This document shows, piece after piece, positions 26,795-35,919 of a stretch of 64,000 bases of DNA (position 1 is its first letter; every line of letters begins with the position of its first letter). A program made the translations under genes and the position numbers. The notes beneath the pieces are model-generated. The model had not been told where the DNA came from and ran no database searches. It worked only from the letters and a program-made list of their open reading frames with translations. Source of the stretch: Bacteroides mediterraneensis (GTDB taxonomy: Bacteria > Bacteroidota > Bacteroidia > Bacteroidales > Bacteroidaceae); contig NZ_LT635783.1 in assembly GCF_900128455.1 (NCBI RefSeq), forward strand, positions 3,338,546-3,402,545, in the 5' to 3' direction.

Positions 26795-26802
26795 CAAAGA
26801 TA
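26795..26802 (-). promoter_or_regulatory. -7 box of the queuosine operon
   Basis: TATCTTTG on the minus strand, 83 nt before the transporter ATG. The resulting leader is long enough to contain the candidate riboswitch. Confidence 0.55.
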
Positions 26803-26906
26803 CAAAGAATTTTCGGGATAGCCATGCAGTTTCATCTGCTTAATCACACTTCCCCGTTCCAATAGCTCCAAACACCACTTCACTTACTTCCTTTCGCCCA
26901 TACATA

Positions 26907-26956
26907 TTCTCTGTACCACACAGTGGAATTTGTATCCCACACTGTGGTACAGAGAA
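26907..26956. repeat. two phased palindromes inside a 14-bp inverted repeat
   Basis: Outer arms TTCTCTGTACCACA (26907-26920) and TGTGGTACAGAGAA (26943-26956) are perfect. Inside are two cores, CACACAGTG (26917-26925) and CACACTGTG (26938-26946), exactly 21 bp apart. The same core and the flank TTTGTATCCCACA recur at 56187-56270. It lies between two divergent genes, about 50 bp before the nitroreductase promoter box. Confidence 0.8.
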
Positions 26957-27007
26957 ATCTCTTCAGAGAAAGACATTAAATGCAAGGCAAAAAACAAATA
27001 AAAATCG

Positions 27008-27015
27008 TACCTTTG
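27008..27015 (+). promoter_or_regulatory. -7 box of the nitroreductase gene
   Basis: TACCTTTG 32 nt before the ATG at 27048. No good -33 box is visible. Confidence 0.55.
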
Positions 27016-27047
27016 TATATTATGTAGCTAAACTCATTCTATAAACA

Positions 27048-27908
27048 ATGGTTCAAATACAGATTGATCAAAATACCTGCATACGCTGCAAAAAGTGCGT
27101 TAGAATATGTCCCTCGGCGTTATTCTCTTTCCATGAAGACAAAGGTATAGAGGTAAGCACCGAAAACTGCATCAGCTGCGGACACTGTGTGGCCGTTTGT
27201 CCCACAAGTTCCATCACACATTCCGAATTTCCACCGGAGAAAGTCCACACCTTCAACCGGAACCAGCTGCCCACTGCCGACCAGATAGAATTGCTGATAC
27301 GTACCCGCCGTTCCAACCGGGCGTTCTCCAAAGAACGGATTCCCGAAGAAACGTTACAACGCATCATCGAAGCGGCTCACCGTGCTCCGACTGCTACTAA
27401 CGCGCAGGAAGTCAAGATAATACTGATTACCCGCCCGAAAACATTGACGGAAATCAGCCGCCTCACCATCGGTACGTTCATGTCCATTGTACATACGGTG
27501 GAAAATCCCTTGGTAAAACTGATACTGAAACCACTCATGCCCTCCAACTACCGTTACATCCCTGTGTTCAAGCAGCTGCAAGACGAGTTTGACAAAGGAA
27601 ACGACGGCATTCTTCGCGGGGCTACGGCAGTACTTTTCTTCTACACAGAAAAGAAAGCCCGTTTCGGATGTCAGGACTGCAACCTGGCCTACCAGAACGC
27701 TTCACTAATGGCCGAAGCACTCGGCGTAGCCCAATTCTATACCGGATTCGTATGCACTGCAGCAGGCATGAACCGGAAAAAAGAATTACAGAAACTGTTA
27801 GGTATTGAAGGCTGTACCATCCATGCCGGTATTGCCCTGGGCATGCCTTCCTTCCGCTTTGACAAATATATTGACAGAAAAGAACTTTCCTTGAAAAGAA
27901 TCGACTAA
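27048..27908 (+). CDS. ferredoxin-domain nitroreductase
   Basis: A 286-residue fusion. Residues about 1-60 form a bacterial-type ferredoxin with two 4Fe-4S motifs, CIRCKKCVRICP and CISCGHCVAVCP. Residues about 80-270 are an FMN nitroreductase domain, opening LLIRTRRSNRAFSKERIPEE with AAHRAPTATNAQEVKIILI for flavin binding and a Cys in FGCQDCNLAYQNASLMAE. Such proteins in anaerobes are thought to pass electrons from the clusters to FMN, but the substrate is unknown. It is followed 7 bases later by a CorA-type gene, probably in the same transcript. Confidence 0.93.
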   Translation: MVQIQIDQNTCIRCKKCVRICPSALFSFHEDKGIEVSTENCISCGHCVAVCPTSSITHSEFPPEKVHTFNRNQLPTADQIELLIRTRRSNRAFSKERIPEETLQRIIEAAHRAPTATNAQEVKIILITRPKTLTEISRLTIGTFMSIVHTVENPLVKLILKPLMPSNYRYIPVFKQLQDEFDKGNDGILRGATAVLFFYTEKKARFGCQDCNLAYQNASLMAEALGVAQFYTGFVCTAAGMNRKKELQKLLGIEGCTIHAGIALGMPSFRFDKYIDRKELSLKRID

Positions 27909-27915
27909 ACTTTGA

Positions 27916-28962
27916 ATGGTCATGACAAAGAATAACCAGCTAAGCGAGAAACTGAATTATACGGGAGCCAGCCATACCCCTACGCACCTGCACCTTTGTA
28001 CTTACAATGCCGAAAAAGCGGAGTTCTATCAAGGAGCTTCCATGAAAGAACTGGAGCCGCTTATCCAAGCCGACGCCATCAATTGGGTACAAATTCACGG
28101 ACTGCAGAATACACAAGTGATACAGGAAGTATGCGACTTCTTCCATATCAATTTCCTGACCACGCAGGATATTCTCAACGCCGAACACCTGACCAAAATC
28201 GAGGAACACGACACCTACAACGTGGTCATTCTGAAACAGCTGTCAGCACATGAGGAAAACACTTACGTGCCGCAACAGCTCTGTATCATACAGGGAAGTA
28301 ACTTCGTCCTGACCTTCATGGAACACGACAGTGATTTCTTTAATGAAATCCATACGGCCCTGAAGAACAACACCCTGAAAATCCGGAACCGTCAATCGGA
28401 CTTCCTGCTCAGCGTGGCCCTGAACAGTGTCATGACCAGTTTCATGTCCATCATCTCCCGCATGGAAGATGAACTGGAGGACATGGAAGAATCGCTGCTT
28501 TCGCCCGAAACCCGCAGCGGCCTGAAACTGGAGGACATACAGCCCTACCGAAGAAATGCCCGCCTCATCAAGAAGTGTATCCTTCCGCTGAAGGAACAGA
28601 TGAACAAGCTGTTTCATACAGACAACGTGCTGTTCCACAAGGCCAACCGCCCGTTCTTCACTGATGTGAACGACCACCTGCAATTCGTACTGCAGACTCT
28701 TGACGGCTGCCGGGATATGATTTCGGCACTGGTCGACCTTTACCTGTCGAACAACGACCAGCGGATGAACAACATCATGAAACAGCTCACCATCGTATCC
28801 ACCATCTTCATTCCACTGACCTTCCTGGCCGGTATTTGGGGAATGAACTTCGAATGGATGCCCGAACTGGGTTGGGAATACGGGTATCTGATGGCATGGG
28901 GTATCATGCTCGTGACCGGCGTCGGGGTCTACCTGTTTTTCAAACGAAAGAAATGGTACTGA
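27916..28962 (+). CDS. corA: CorA-family magnesium/divalent cation channel
   Basis: A 348-residue inner-membrane channel. A large N-terminal cytoplasmic domain carries long helices (about residues 150-285, including SRMEDELEDMEESLLS). Two C-terminal membrane helices follow, the first ending in the signature GMNFEWMPEL (CorA usually has GMNxE.MPE). The tail is FKRKKWY. CorA channels admit Mg2+, Co2+ or Ni2+. The first codons are ATG GTC ATG, so the start may be at 27922 instead. It sits between the nitroreductase (7 bases) and nth (28 bases) on the same strand. Confidence 0.94.
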   Translation: MVMTKNNQLSEKLNYTGASHTPTHLHLCTYNAEKAEFYQGASMKELEPLIQADAINWVQIHGLQNTQVIQEVCDFFHINFLTTQDILNAEHLTKIEEHDTYNVVILKQLSAHEENTYVPQQLCIIQGSNFVLTFMEHDSDFFNEIHTALKNNTLKIRNRQSDFLLSVALNSVMTSFMSIISRMEDELEDMEESLLSPETRSGLKLEDIQPYRRNARLIKKCILPLKEQMNKLFHTDNVLFHKANRPFFTDVNDHLQFVLQTLDGCRDMISALVDLYLSNNDQRMNNIMKQLTIVSTIFIPLTFLAGIWGMNFEWMPELGWEYGYLMAWGIMLVTGVGVYLFFKRKKWY

Positions 28963-28990
28963 TTTATCCACACCTTTAATTTACAGAATT

Positions 28991-29638
28991 ATGCGCAAGA
29001 AAGAACTTTACCAGAAAGTCATTGAATATTTCCAGAAAGCCATGCCTGTGGCTGAGACTGAACTGCACTACAGCAATCCGTTTGAACTGCTGATAGCCGT
29101 TATCCTGAGTGCCCAGTGTACCGACAAGCGGGTGAATATGATTACCCCTCCCCTCTTCCACGACTTCCCCACACCGGAAGCCTTAGCCGCTACCACTCCG
29201 GAAGTCGTGTTCGAATACATTCGCAGCGTCAGCTACCCGAACAACAAAGCCAAACACTTGGTAGGTATGGCCCAGATGCTGGTGCGCGATTTCCACAGCA
29301 CCGTACCCGACACACTGGAAGAGTTGGTAAAGCTGCCGGGAGTGGGACGAAAGACAGCCAACGTGATTCAGAGCGTGGTCTTCCACAAGGCCGCCATGGC
29401 CGTCGATACCCATGTGTTCCGTGTGAGCCACCGCATCGGACTGGTTCCACGTTCTTGTACCACCCCGCTGGCCACCGAAAAGGAGCTGGTGAAATACATT
29501 CCCGAAAACCTGATTCCTACCGCACACCATTGGCTGATTCTGCACGGACGCTACGTCTGCACGGCACGTGCCCCCAAATGTGAAAGCTGCGGGCTCAACG
29601 GGATATGCAAAGAATCACTGAAATCTGTAGCCAAATAA
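28991..29638 (+). CDS. nth: endonuclease III
   Basis: Base-excision repair glycosylase/AP lyase for oxidised pyrimidines. The 215 residues have FELLIAVILSAQCTDKRVN at the N-terminus and the helix-hairpin-helix LPGVGRKTANVI with its catalytic Lys. The catalytic Asp is in AVDTHVFRVSHRIGL. The C-terminal 4Fe-4S cluster CTARAPKCESCGLNGIC has the exact C-x6-C-x2-C-x5-C spacing. It lies 28 bases behind the CorA gene. Confidence 0.97.
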   Translation: MRKKELYQKVIEYFQKAMPVAETELHYSNPFELLIAVILSAQCTDKRVNMITPPLFHDFPTPEALAATTPEVVFEYIRSVSYPNNKAKHLVGMAQMLVRDFHSTVPDTLEELVKLPGVGRKTANVIQSVVFHKAAMAVDTHVFRVSHRIGLVPRSCTTPLATEKELVKYIPENLIPTAHHWLILHGRYVCTARAPKCESCGLNGICKESLKSVAK

Positions 29639-29761
29639 CGAACTCCCCACAAGAGTGTAATAAATCAGAAAAGATTAACTACACACTTGCGAGTCCCTAT
29701 ACGGGCCTCATCATTCCATAATACAACCTTCCATCTGATATCCACCACTAAAAGTAAAATT

Positions 29762-31321
29762 ATGAAACGAATCACTATCCTCCTAAGTACCTGCAGCTTG
29801 GTAAGCAGTGCTCTATTTGCACAAACTACAGACAAACCCAATATTATTCTGTTCTTGGTAGACGACATGGGTTGGCAGGATACCTCCGTGCCTTTTTATG
29901 AAAACCACAAGACCTTGCTCAACGAACGCTACCATACCCCAAATATGGAAAGAATGGCCCAAATGGGCGTACGCTTTACGGAAGCTTATGCCTGTGCCAT
30001 CTCTTCACCTACACGCTGCAGCCTGATGTCGGGCATGAATGCTGCCCGGCATAAAGTCACGAACTGGACACTGGAATTGAACCAACAGACAGACGAGACC
30101 AGCGAGGTAATTGAACTGCCCGACTGGAATTACAATGGTATCCAACCGGCAGAATCCCACATCAACAATTCCACTCCCATCACCTCGTTTCCACAAATTT
30201 TGAAAGATAACGGGTACCGTACAATCCACTGTGGAAAGGCTCATTTCGGGGCCCGTACCACCCCCGGCGAAAATCCCCTTAACATGGGATTCGACGTAAA
30301 TATTGCAGGAGGAGCCAACGGCGCACCGGGAAGCTATCTGGGAACCAAAAACTTCGGAGAAGGAAGTCCGTTTGCAGTCAAAGGACTGGAGAAATATTAC
30401 GGTCAGGATATCTTTATCACAGAGGCTCTCACCCGGGAAGCACTCCGAGAAATCAACAAATCGGTAGAACTCAAAAAACCGTTTTACCTGTATATGTCAC
30501 ACTATGCCGTACACACTCCTTACGATGAAGACAAGCGATTTAGCGAAAATTACAGGGGAAAATACGACAAACAGCTCCAAACAACCCTGAATGAACAAGA
30601 AGTGAAATATGCGGCACTGGTAGAAGGCATGGACAAAAGTCTGGGAGATATCCTTGATTACCTTTCCTCACACCCGCAAGTAGCCCAAAATACAATCCTA
30701 CTTTTCATGTCCGACAACGGGGGACTAGCACAGAGCCACGCCCGTCAAGGAATGGAAGACCGTGATCAGAATGCTCCTGCCCGTGCGGGAAAAGGCTCAG
30801 CCTTTATGGGAGGTGTGCGCGAACCGATGATGGTGTACTGGCCCGGCATTACTAAAGGAAATACGGTATGCAAACAACGGATAATTATTGAAGACTTTTT
30901 TCCCACTATCCTGGAAATGGCTGGCATAAAAGACTACAACACCCAACAAACGATTGATGGTACCAGCTTTGTACATGTACTCAAGAATCCCAATAGTATT
31001 CAAGCCCATACTCTGGTATGGCATTTTCCTAATTTATGGGGTGAATCACAAAACAAGGAAGAAGGATACGGCGCCTATTCCGCCATACTGAAAGGCGATT
31101 ATCATCTCATTTATACATGGGAGACACAACAACTCAGACTATATCACGTCACTCAAGACATTGGTGAACAACAGGATTTGGCCAACCAGCATCCTGAAAT
31201 TGTCGAGCAATTGAGCAAAGAACTGTCCGATTATCTGAAAGAAAGAAACGCCCAAAGACCTTCTCTGAAGGCTACAGGTAAGCCTATTCCGTATCCGGAT
31301 GAAGTTTGTATCAAGAAATAA
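29762..31321 (+). CDS. sulfatase, serine-type active site
   Basis: Secreted or periplasmic S1-family sulfatase of 519 residues from MKRITILL. It has a signal peptide (cut after ALFAQ), NIILFLVDDMGWQDTS with metal-binding Asp residues, and HCGKAHFGA and FMSDNGG. The modified residue lies in CAISSPTRCSLMSG. The position matching the C/S-x-P-x-R formylglycine site is Ser (SSPTR), so maturation would need the radical-SAM anSME enzyme, which is not in the window. The frame opens earlier at 29687, but those residues do not look like a signal peptide. A broken copy of a related gene follows. The sulfated substrate, probably a host or dietary glycan, is unknown. Confidence 0.92.
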   Translation: MKRITILLSTCSLVSSALFAQTTDKPNIILFLVDDMGWQDTSVPFYENHKTLLNERYHTPNMERMAQMGVRFTEAYACAISSPTRCSLMSGMNAARHKVTNWTLELNQQTDETSEVIELPDWNYNGIQPAESHINNSTPITSFPQILKDNGYRTIHCGKAHFGARTTPGENPLNMGFDVNIAGGANGAPGSYLGTKNFGEGSPFAVKGLEKYYGQDIFITEALTREALREINKSVELKKPFYLYMSHYAVHTPYDEDKRFSENYRGKYDKQLQTTLNEQEVKYAALVEGMDKSLGDILDYLSSHPQVAQNTILLFMSDNGGLAQSHARQGMEDRDQNAPARAGKGSAFMGGVREPMMVYWPGITKGNTVCKQRIIIEDFFPTILEMAGIKDYNTQQTIDGTSFVHVLKNPNSIQAHTLVWHFPNLWGESQNKEEGYGAYSAILKGDYHLIYTWETQQLRLYHVTQDIGEQQDLANQHPEIVEQLSKELSDYLKERNAQRPSLKATGKPIPYPDEVCIKK

Positions 31322-31419
31322 AGGAAAATATTCTCCTTATCAGAGATATAAAGAAAGGAACTTGAATACAATTTTACAGCTCATTAACCTAATTGTGCAC
31401 GATTCAAAATCAATACCAC

Positions 31420-31536
31420 ATGAACAGATTATCGCTTGTACCTTTTATTTTGTGTAGCACTCCGCTCGCCCTTTACGCGCAAACAACTCAACCTCCCAAT
31501 ATCGTCCTGATTCTCTGTGACGAAATCATCCCCTGA
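31420..31536 (+). pseudogene. remnant of a second sulfatase gene
   Basis: A 38-codon frame. It starts with a signal peptide (MNRLSLVPFILCSTPLALYAQ) and continues TTQPPNIVLILCDE, the standard first strand of a sulfatase with its metal-binding Asp, then IIP and a stop at 31534. The usual 450 or more residues are missing. A terminator follows within 15 bases. This is best read as a sulfatase gene that lost nearly all its length by deletion, directly behind an intact one. Confidence 0.75.
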
Positions 31537-31548
31537 AAAACAAGAAAA

Positions 31549-31579
31549 AAGGCTGTCTCTTTGAGATGGCCTTTCTTGT
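31549..31579 (+). terminator. terminator after the sulfatase remnant
   Basis: Hairpin AAGGC-TCTC (31549-31559) with GAGA-GCCTT (31563-31573), two mismatched bases in the middle, preceded by an A-run and followed by TCTTGTA. It closely resembles the hairpin at 50786-50811. Confidence 0.65.
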
Positions 31580-31655
31580 AGCTACAAAAAACGGACAAGT
31601 TCTAACTTCGCTCAGCCAGAACTTGCCCGCCTCCTTTTATTTCGAACAGTCTAAA

Positions 31656-32003
31656 TCAGGTCAGGTAATCCAACTCTTTCCGCATACTCATCAATTCTTC
31701 GCGGATGTGCTTGAGACGTTCCACCACGTTAGCCGTTTGCAAAGTTCCCTCCCGGTTCTGTTTCAGGCGTTGTTTTGCACCTGCCAATGTCATCCCTTTT
31801 TCCTTCACAAGATGATACACCAGCCGAATGTTCTCTATGTCTTCCTTCCGGTACTGACGGACATTCCCTCCCGTCTTCTTGGGAGAAATCATCGGAAACT
31901 CCTTTTCCCAATAACGCAACAGGGATTCATTGACATCGAACATCTTTGCCACTTCACTGATGGAATAATATAGTTTTAACTCTTTTTCTGATTTCAAAGC
32001 CAT
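31656..32003 (-). CDS. MerR-family transcriptional regulator
   Basis: A 115-residue DNA-binding protein with the MerR winged helix at the N-terminus. LYYSISEVAKMFDVNESLLRYWEKEF is followed by a wing with GGNVRQYRKEDIENIRLVYHLV and then a helix and a short coiled coil. It lacks the cysteines of metal-sensing MerR proteins and has almost no effector domain, as in many short Bacteroidetes members. It follows the M23 peptidase gene by 15 bases on the same strand, so both are probably co-transcribed. The signal it answers is unknown. Confidence 0.9.
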   Translation of the reverse strand: MALKSEKELKLYYSISEVAKMFDVNESLLRYWEKEFPMISPKKTGGNVRQYRKEDIENIRLVYHLVKEKGMTLAGAKQRLKQNREGTLQTANVVERLKHIREELMSMRKELDYLT

Positions 32004-32018
32004 ACAAAACCTTCTTTT

Positions 32019-32984
32019 TTAATCAAATACCCTACCATGGTTCGCTGCCAGTTCTACCATCTTCTCATAATCATCCGCATTCAAGTCCATGAAATAATAG
32101 TTGACAGGATTCACAATCTTCCCTTTGACACGAACTTCGTAATGCAAATGGGGTCCCGTACTCTTACCTGTAGAACCGACTTCTCCAATTACCTCTCCAC
32201 GGGCTACGTTCTGCCCCACCCGTACCTCAATCTTGTTCAGATGGGCATAACGGGTGACGTATCCGAAACCATGGTCGATGATGATACAGTTACCATAGAG
32301 GCCATCCCATCCAGCCTGTCTCACCCGTCCGTTACCAGTAGCATAGACTGGTGTACCTATATTAGCCGAGAAGTCCATACCGGCATGGAATTTTACAGTC
32401 TTATAGATGGGGTCCACCCGCATACCATAGCCCGAAGCCGTCTGCTTCAGATTTTTATTGGAAACCGGTTGTATGGCAGGAATACACGCCAACATTTTAT
32501 CGTGCTGCTTGCAAAGCGCAACGACCTCATCGAACGACTTCGACTGTGCATAAATCTTCTGTTCCAAATCATCCATCTTCTGCGAAGTATGAATCACCAA
32601 ATGACTGTTGGCCATATCCATCAGTTCCTTGTAGCGCTCATTATTTACTGTAGCCGAACGCTGCTCGTCAGGCAGCGGATCTGCCTGCATCATGACCCGA
32701 TAAATGTTATCATCACGCTGCTGCAAACGTTGCATGACTCCTTCAGCCTCATCCAAACGGGAGGATAAAATGGTATACTGCGACAAAAGCCGGGAATTCT
32801 CCGTACGAAGGTCTTTTTCCGAAGGTGACCCGAAAATCCACAACAACAGAATGAAGCTTCCGGCTCCTAATCCCATTCCCACAAACAGCTGACGCAGATA
32901 GCTTAAAGCCCGCTGCCGCATGGTCGGATAAATACGGTCGTAAGTACGTGTTTTCGGATTATAAATATAATAGACTTTACGCAT
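32019..32984 (-). CDS. M23-family (LytM-type) peptidoglycan endopeptidase
   Basis: Membrane-anchored cell-wall enzyme of 321 residues. A cytoplasmic N-terminus leads to one membrane helix (about residues 36-52, GAGSFILLLWIFG) and a coiled-coil region (about 60-165). The M23 domain (about 175-305) has zinc ligands in FHAGMDFSANIGTPVYATGNG (His, Asp) and GPHLHYEVRV (HxH), plus VTRYAHLNKI. All catalytic residues are present, so it is not a degenerate activator. It cleaves peptide cross-links or regulates division-site hydrolysis. It is read divergently from alaS with overlapping promoters. Confidence 0.94.
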   Translation of the reverse strand: MRKVYYIYNPKTRTYDRIYPTMRQRALSYLRQLFVGMGLGAGSFILLLWIFGSPSEKDLRTENSRLLSQYTILSSRLDEAEGVMQRLQQRDDNIYRVMMQADPLPDEQRSATVNNERYKELMDMANSHLVIHTSQKMDDLEQKIYAQSKSFDEVVALCKQHDKMLACIPAIQPVSNKNLKQTASGYGMRVDPIYKTVKFHAGMDFSANIGTPVYATGNGRVRQAGWDGLYGNCIIIDHGFGYVTRYAHLNKIEVRVGQNVARGEVIGEVGSTGKSTGPHLHYEVRVKGKIVNPVNYYFMDLNADDYEKMVELAANHGRVFD

Positions 32985-33046
32985 GTCGTTCGATTTTGGA
33001 AAAATTTAAGCAACGAAACATCAAGTTTTTGCACCAAACATACAGA

Positions 33047-33077
33047 CAAAAATAATAAAACCAATTATCTTTGCAAA
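33047..33077 (-). promoter_or_regulatory. M23 peptidase promoter
   Basis: On the minus strand: TTTG at 33077-33074, a 19-nt gap, then TATTTTTG at 33054-33047. It shares TTTGCAAA with the alaS -7 box. Confidence 0.5.
33066..33073 (+). promoter_or_regulatory. alaS -7 box TATCTTTG
   Basis: TATCTTTG 44 nt before the alaS ATG. No good -33 box is seen at the expected spacing. Confidence 0.55.
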
Positions 33078-33117
33078 TCAATTTTGGGAATATTAACTAC
33101 AAGACAATATAACGATT

Positions 33118-35736
33118 ATGTTGACAGCAAATGAAATCCGCGACTCATTCGTCAAATTCTTTGAGTCGAAAGGACATCAGATTGTGCCTTCTGCACCGAT
33201 GGTCATCAAAGACGACCCGACCCTGATGTTCACCAATGCCGGTATGAACCAGTTCAAGGATATCATACTCGGAAACCATCCTGCTAAATACAAACGCGTA
33301 ACCGACTCACAGAAATGTCTGCGTGTGAGCGGAAAGCACAACGACCTGGAAGAAGTAGGCCACGACACGTACCACCACACCATGTTCGAAATGTTGGGTA
33401 ACTGGTCATTCGGCGACTACTTCAAGAAAGAAGTGATTGGCTGGGCATACGAATACTTGGTAGAAGTATTGAAACTGGACCCGAAAGACTTGTATGTCAC
33501 CGTATTTGAAGGAAGTCCTGAAGAAGGTCTTGCCCGTGACGATGAAGCTGCCGGCTACTGGGCACAGTACTTCCCTGCAGACCACATCATCAACGGTAAC
33601 AAGCACGATAATTTCTGGGAAATGGGTGATACAGGTCCTTGCGGCCCATGTTCTGAAATCCATATCGACTCCCGTTCAGCCGAAGAAAAAGCAGCCGTTC
33701 CGGGACGCGAACTGGTAAACAAAGACCATCCTCAGGTGATTGAAATCTGGAACCTTGTGTTCATGCAATACAACCGTAAAGCCGATGGAACACTGGAACC
33801 GCTTCCTGCAAAGGTTATCGATACAGGAATGGGATTCGAACGTTTGGTACGTACCCTGCAAGGCAAGACTTCCAACTATGATACAGACGTATTCCAGCCT
33901 ATCATCAAAGTGATTGGCGACTTGTCTGGCAAGAAATATGGCGATGATCCGAAAGTGGACGTAGCCATGCGTGTAGTAGCCGACCACATCCGTACCATCG
34001 CCTTTTCTATTACCGACGGACAGCTGCCGTCGAATGCCAAGGCTGGTTATGTAATCCGTCGTATCCTGCGCCGTGCCGTACGTTATGCCTATACTTTCCT
34101 GGGACAGAAACAAGCTTTCATGTATAAACTGGTTCCGGTACTGGTTGAAAATATGGGAGGTGCTTATCCTGAACTGAAAGCCCAGCAGCCGCTGATTGAA
34201 AAAGTGATGAAGGAAGAAGAAGAATCTTTCCTCCGCACACTGGAAACAGGTATCCGCCTGCTCGACAAGACAATGAACGAAGCAAAGGCTGCCGGAAAGA
34301 CTGAAATCAGCGGAGTAGATGCCTTTACATTGTATGATACCTTCGGATTCCCGTTCGACTTGACTGAACTGATTCTTCGTGAAAACGGTCTGACTGCCGA
34401 CGTGAAAGGTTTCGAAGCAGAAATGCAGAAACAGAAACAGCGTGCTCGTAATGCCGCTGCCGTAGAAACAGGCGACTGGGTAACCCTGAAAGAAGGTGAA
34501 ACCAAATTCGTAGGCTACGATTACACGGAATACGAAACCAGCATCCTGCGCTATCGCCAGATCAAACAGAAAAACCAGACACTCTACCAGATTGTTTTGA
34601 GCGAAACTCCGTTCTACGCAGAAAGCGGTGGCCAGGTAGGTGATACCGGTGTATTGGTCAGCGAATTCGAAACCATCGACATCATTGATACCAAGAAGGA
34701 AAACAATCTTCCAATCCATATCGCCAAGAAATTGCCGGAACACCTGGATGCACCGATGATGGCTTGTGTGGATACCGACAAACGTGCCGCTTGTGCAGCC
34801 AACCACTCCTGTACACACTTGCTGGATGAAGCCCTCCGCCAGGTGCTGGGTACCCACGTAGAACAGAAAGGTTCTTTGGTTACTCCGGACTCTCTGCGTT
34901 TCGACTTCTCTCACTTCCAGAAAGTGACTCCGGAACAGCTGCGTGAAGTGGAACACTTGGTAAATGCCAAGATTCGTGAAGACATTCCTTTGACAGAATA
35001 CCGTAACTTGCCGATTGAAAAGGCCAAAGAACTGGGTGCCATTGCCTTGTTCGGTGAAAAATACGGTGACGAAGTACGTGTCGTACAGTTCGGCTCATCC
35101 ATTGAGTTCTGTGGAGGTACGCACGTATCGGCTACCGGGAAAATCGGTATGGTAAAAATCTTGTCTGAAAGCTCTGTAGCAGCAGGTGTACGCCGTATCG
35201 AAGCCGTAACCGGTGCCAAGGTAGAAGAAATGTTCGATACCGTACAGGATACCATCAACGACCTGAAAGCCTTGTTCAACAACGCTCCGGACCTGAAAGC
35301 CGCCATTACCAAATACATCGATGAGAATGCCGGCTTGAAGAAACAGATGGAAGAATTCATGAAAGAGAAAGAGGCTTCTGTAAAGAACAAGCTGATTGAA
35401 AACGCCAAGGAAATCAACGGCGTAAAAGTGATTAAAGCCGTACTTCCGATGCCGGCCGATGCCGTGAAAAACATTGCCTTCCAGTTGAAAGGACAAATTC
35501 CGGAGAATCTGTTTGTGGTAATCGGTAGCGTATTCGAAAACAAGCCGCTGCTCACAGTCACCATGAGCGATGACCAGGTGAAAGCTGGACTGAATGCCGG
35601 ACAGCTGGTACGGGAAGCTGCCAAACTGATTCAAGGTGGTGGTGGTGGACAGCCTCACTTCGCTACTGCCGGAGGTAAAAATCCGGATGGCCTGACTGCT
35701 GCGGTAGACAAAGTGACAGAACTGGCCGGATTCTAA
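33118..35736 (+). CDS. alaS: alanyl-tRNA synthetase
   Basis: Charges tRNA-Ala. Full length at 872 residues. The class II catalytic core is at the N-terminus ([39 protein letters not shown]). The tRNA-recognition domain and then the editing domain follow, with [18 protein letters not shown] and FCGGTHV (zinc-binding His/Cys residues). The C-terminal DHHA1-like domain ends in the Gly-rich [20 protein letters not shown]. It stands alone, with a terminator right after it. Confidence 0.98.
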   Translation: MLTANEIRDSFVKFFESKGHQIVPSAPMVIKDDPTLMFTNAGMNQFKDIILGNHPAKYKRVTDSQKCLRVSGKHNDLEEVGHDTYHHTMFEMLGNWSFGDYFKKEVIGWAYEYLVEVLKLDPKDLYVTVFEGSPEEGLARDDEAAGYWAQYFPADHIINGNKHDNFWEMGDTGPCGPCSEIHIDSRSAEEKAAVPGRELVNKDHPQVIEIWNLVFMQYNRKADGTLEPLPAKVIDTGMGFERLVRTLQGKTSNYDTDVFQPIIKVIGDLSGKKYGDDPKVDVAMRVVADHIRTIAFSITDGQLPSNAKAGYVIRRILRRAVRYAYTFLGQKQAFMYKLVPVLVENMGGAYPELKAQQPLIEKVMKEEEESFLRTLETGIRLLDKTMNEAKAAGKTEISGVDAFTLYDTFGFPFDLTELILRENGLTADVKGFEAEMQKQKQRARNAAAVETGDWVTLKEGETKFVGYDYTEYETSILRYRQIKQKNQTLYQIVLSETPFYAESGGQVGDTGVLVSEFETIDIIDTKKENNLPIHIAKKLPEHLDAPMMACVDTDKRAACAANHSCTHLLDEALRQVLGTHVEQKGSLVTPDSLRFDFSHFQKVTPEQLREVEHLVNAKIREDIPLTEYRNLPIEKAKELGAIALFGEKYGDEVRVVQFGSSIEFCGGTHVSATGKIGMVKILSESSVAAGVRRIEAVTGAKVEEMFDTVQDTINDLKALFNNAPDLKAAITKYIDENAGLKKQMEEFMKEKEASVKNKLIENAKEINGVKVIKAVLPMPADAVKNIAFQLKGQIPENLFVVIGSVFENKPLLTVTMSDDQVKAGLNAGQLVREAAKLIQGGGGGQPHFATAGGKNPDGLTAAVDKVTELAGF

Positions 35737-35769
35737 TCCGTCGCACAAAATAGCAACTCTATGTATCAT

Positions 35770-35815
35770 AAATCCTCCTTATTCCTCTAAAATGGGCAAT
35801 AAGGAGGATTTTTTA
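35770..35815 (+). terminator. alaS terminator
   Basis: Perfect 14-bp arms AAATCCTCCTTATT (35770-35783) and AATAAGGAGGATTT (35798-35811), followed by TTTA. Confidence 0.85.
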
Positions 35816-35881
35816 TGTTCATTTCCTTCTATGCGACCAAAGTTTAGCCGAACTGAACTTTCCATACTGTCGTTTTTTTCG

Positions 35882-35889
35882 TACTTTTG
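35882..35889 (+). promoter_or_regulatory. -7 box of the first MATE gene
   Basis: TACTTTTG 30 nt before the ATG at 35920, with a weak TTTC near 35859. It overlaps the earlier in-frame ATG at 35887, which is therefore not used. Confidence 0.5.
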
Positions 35890-35919
35890 CTGCTGTTCTA
35901 TTCTATCAAACAGACAATC

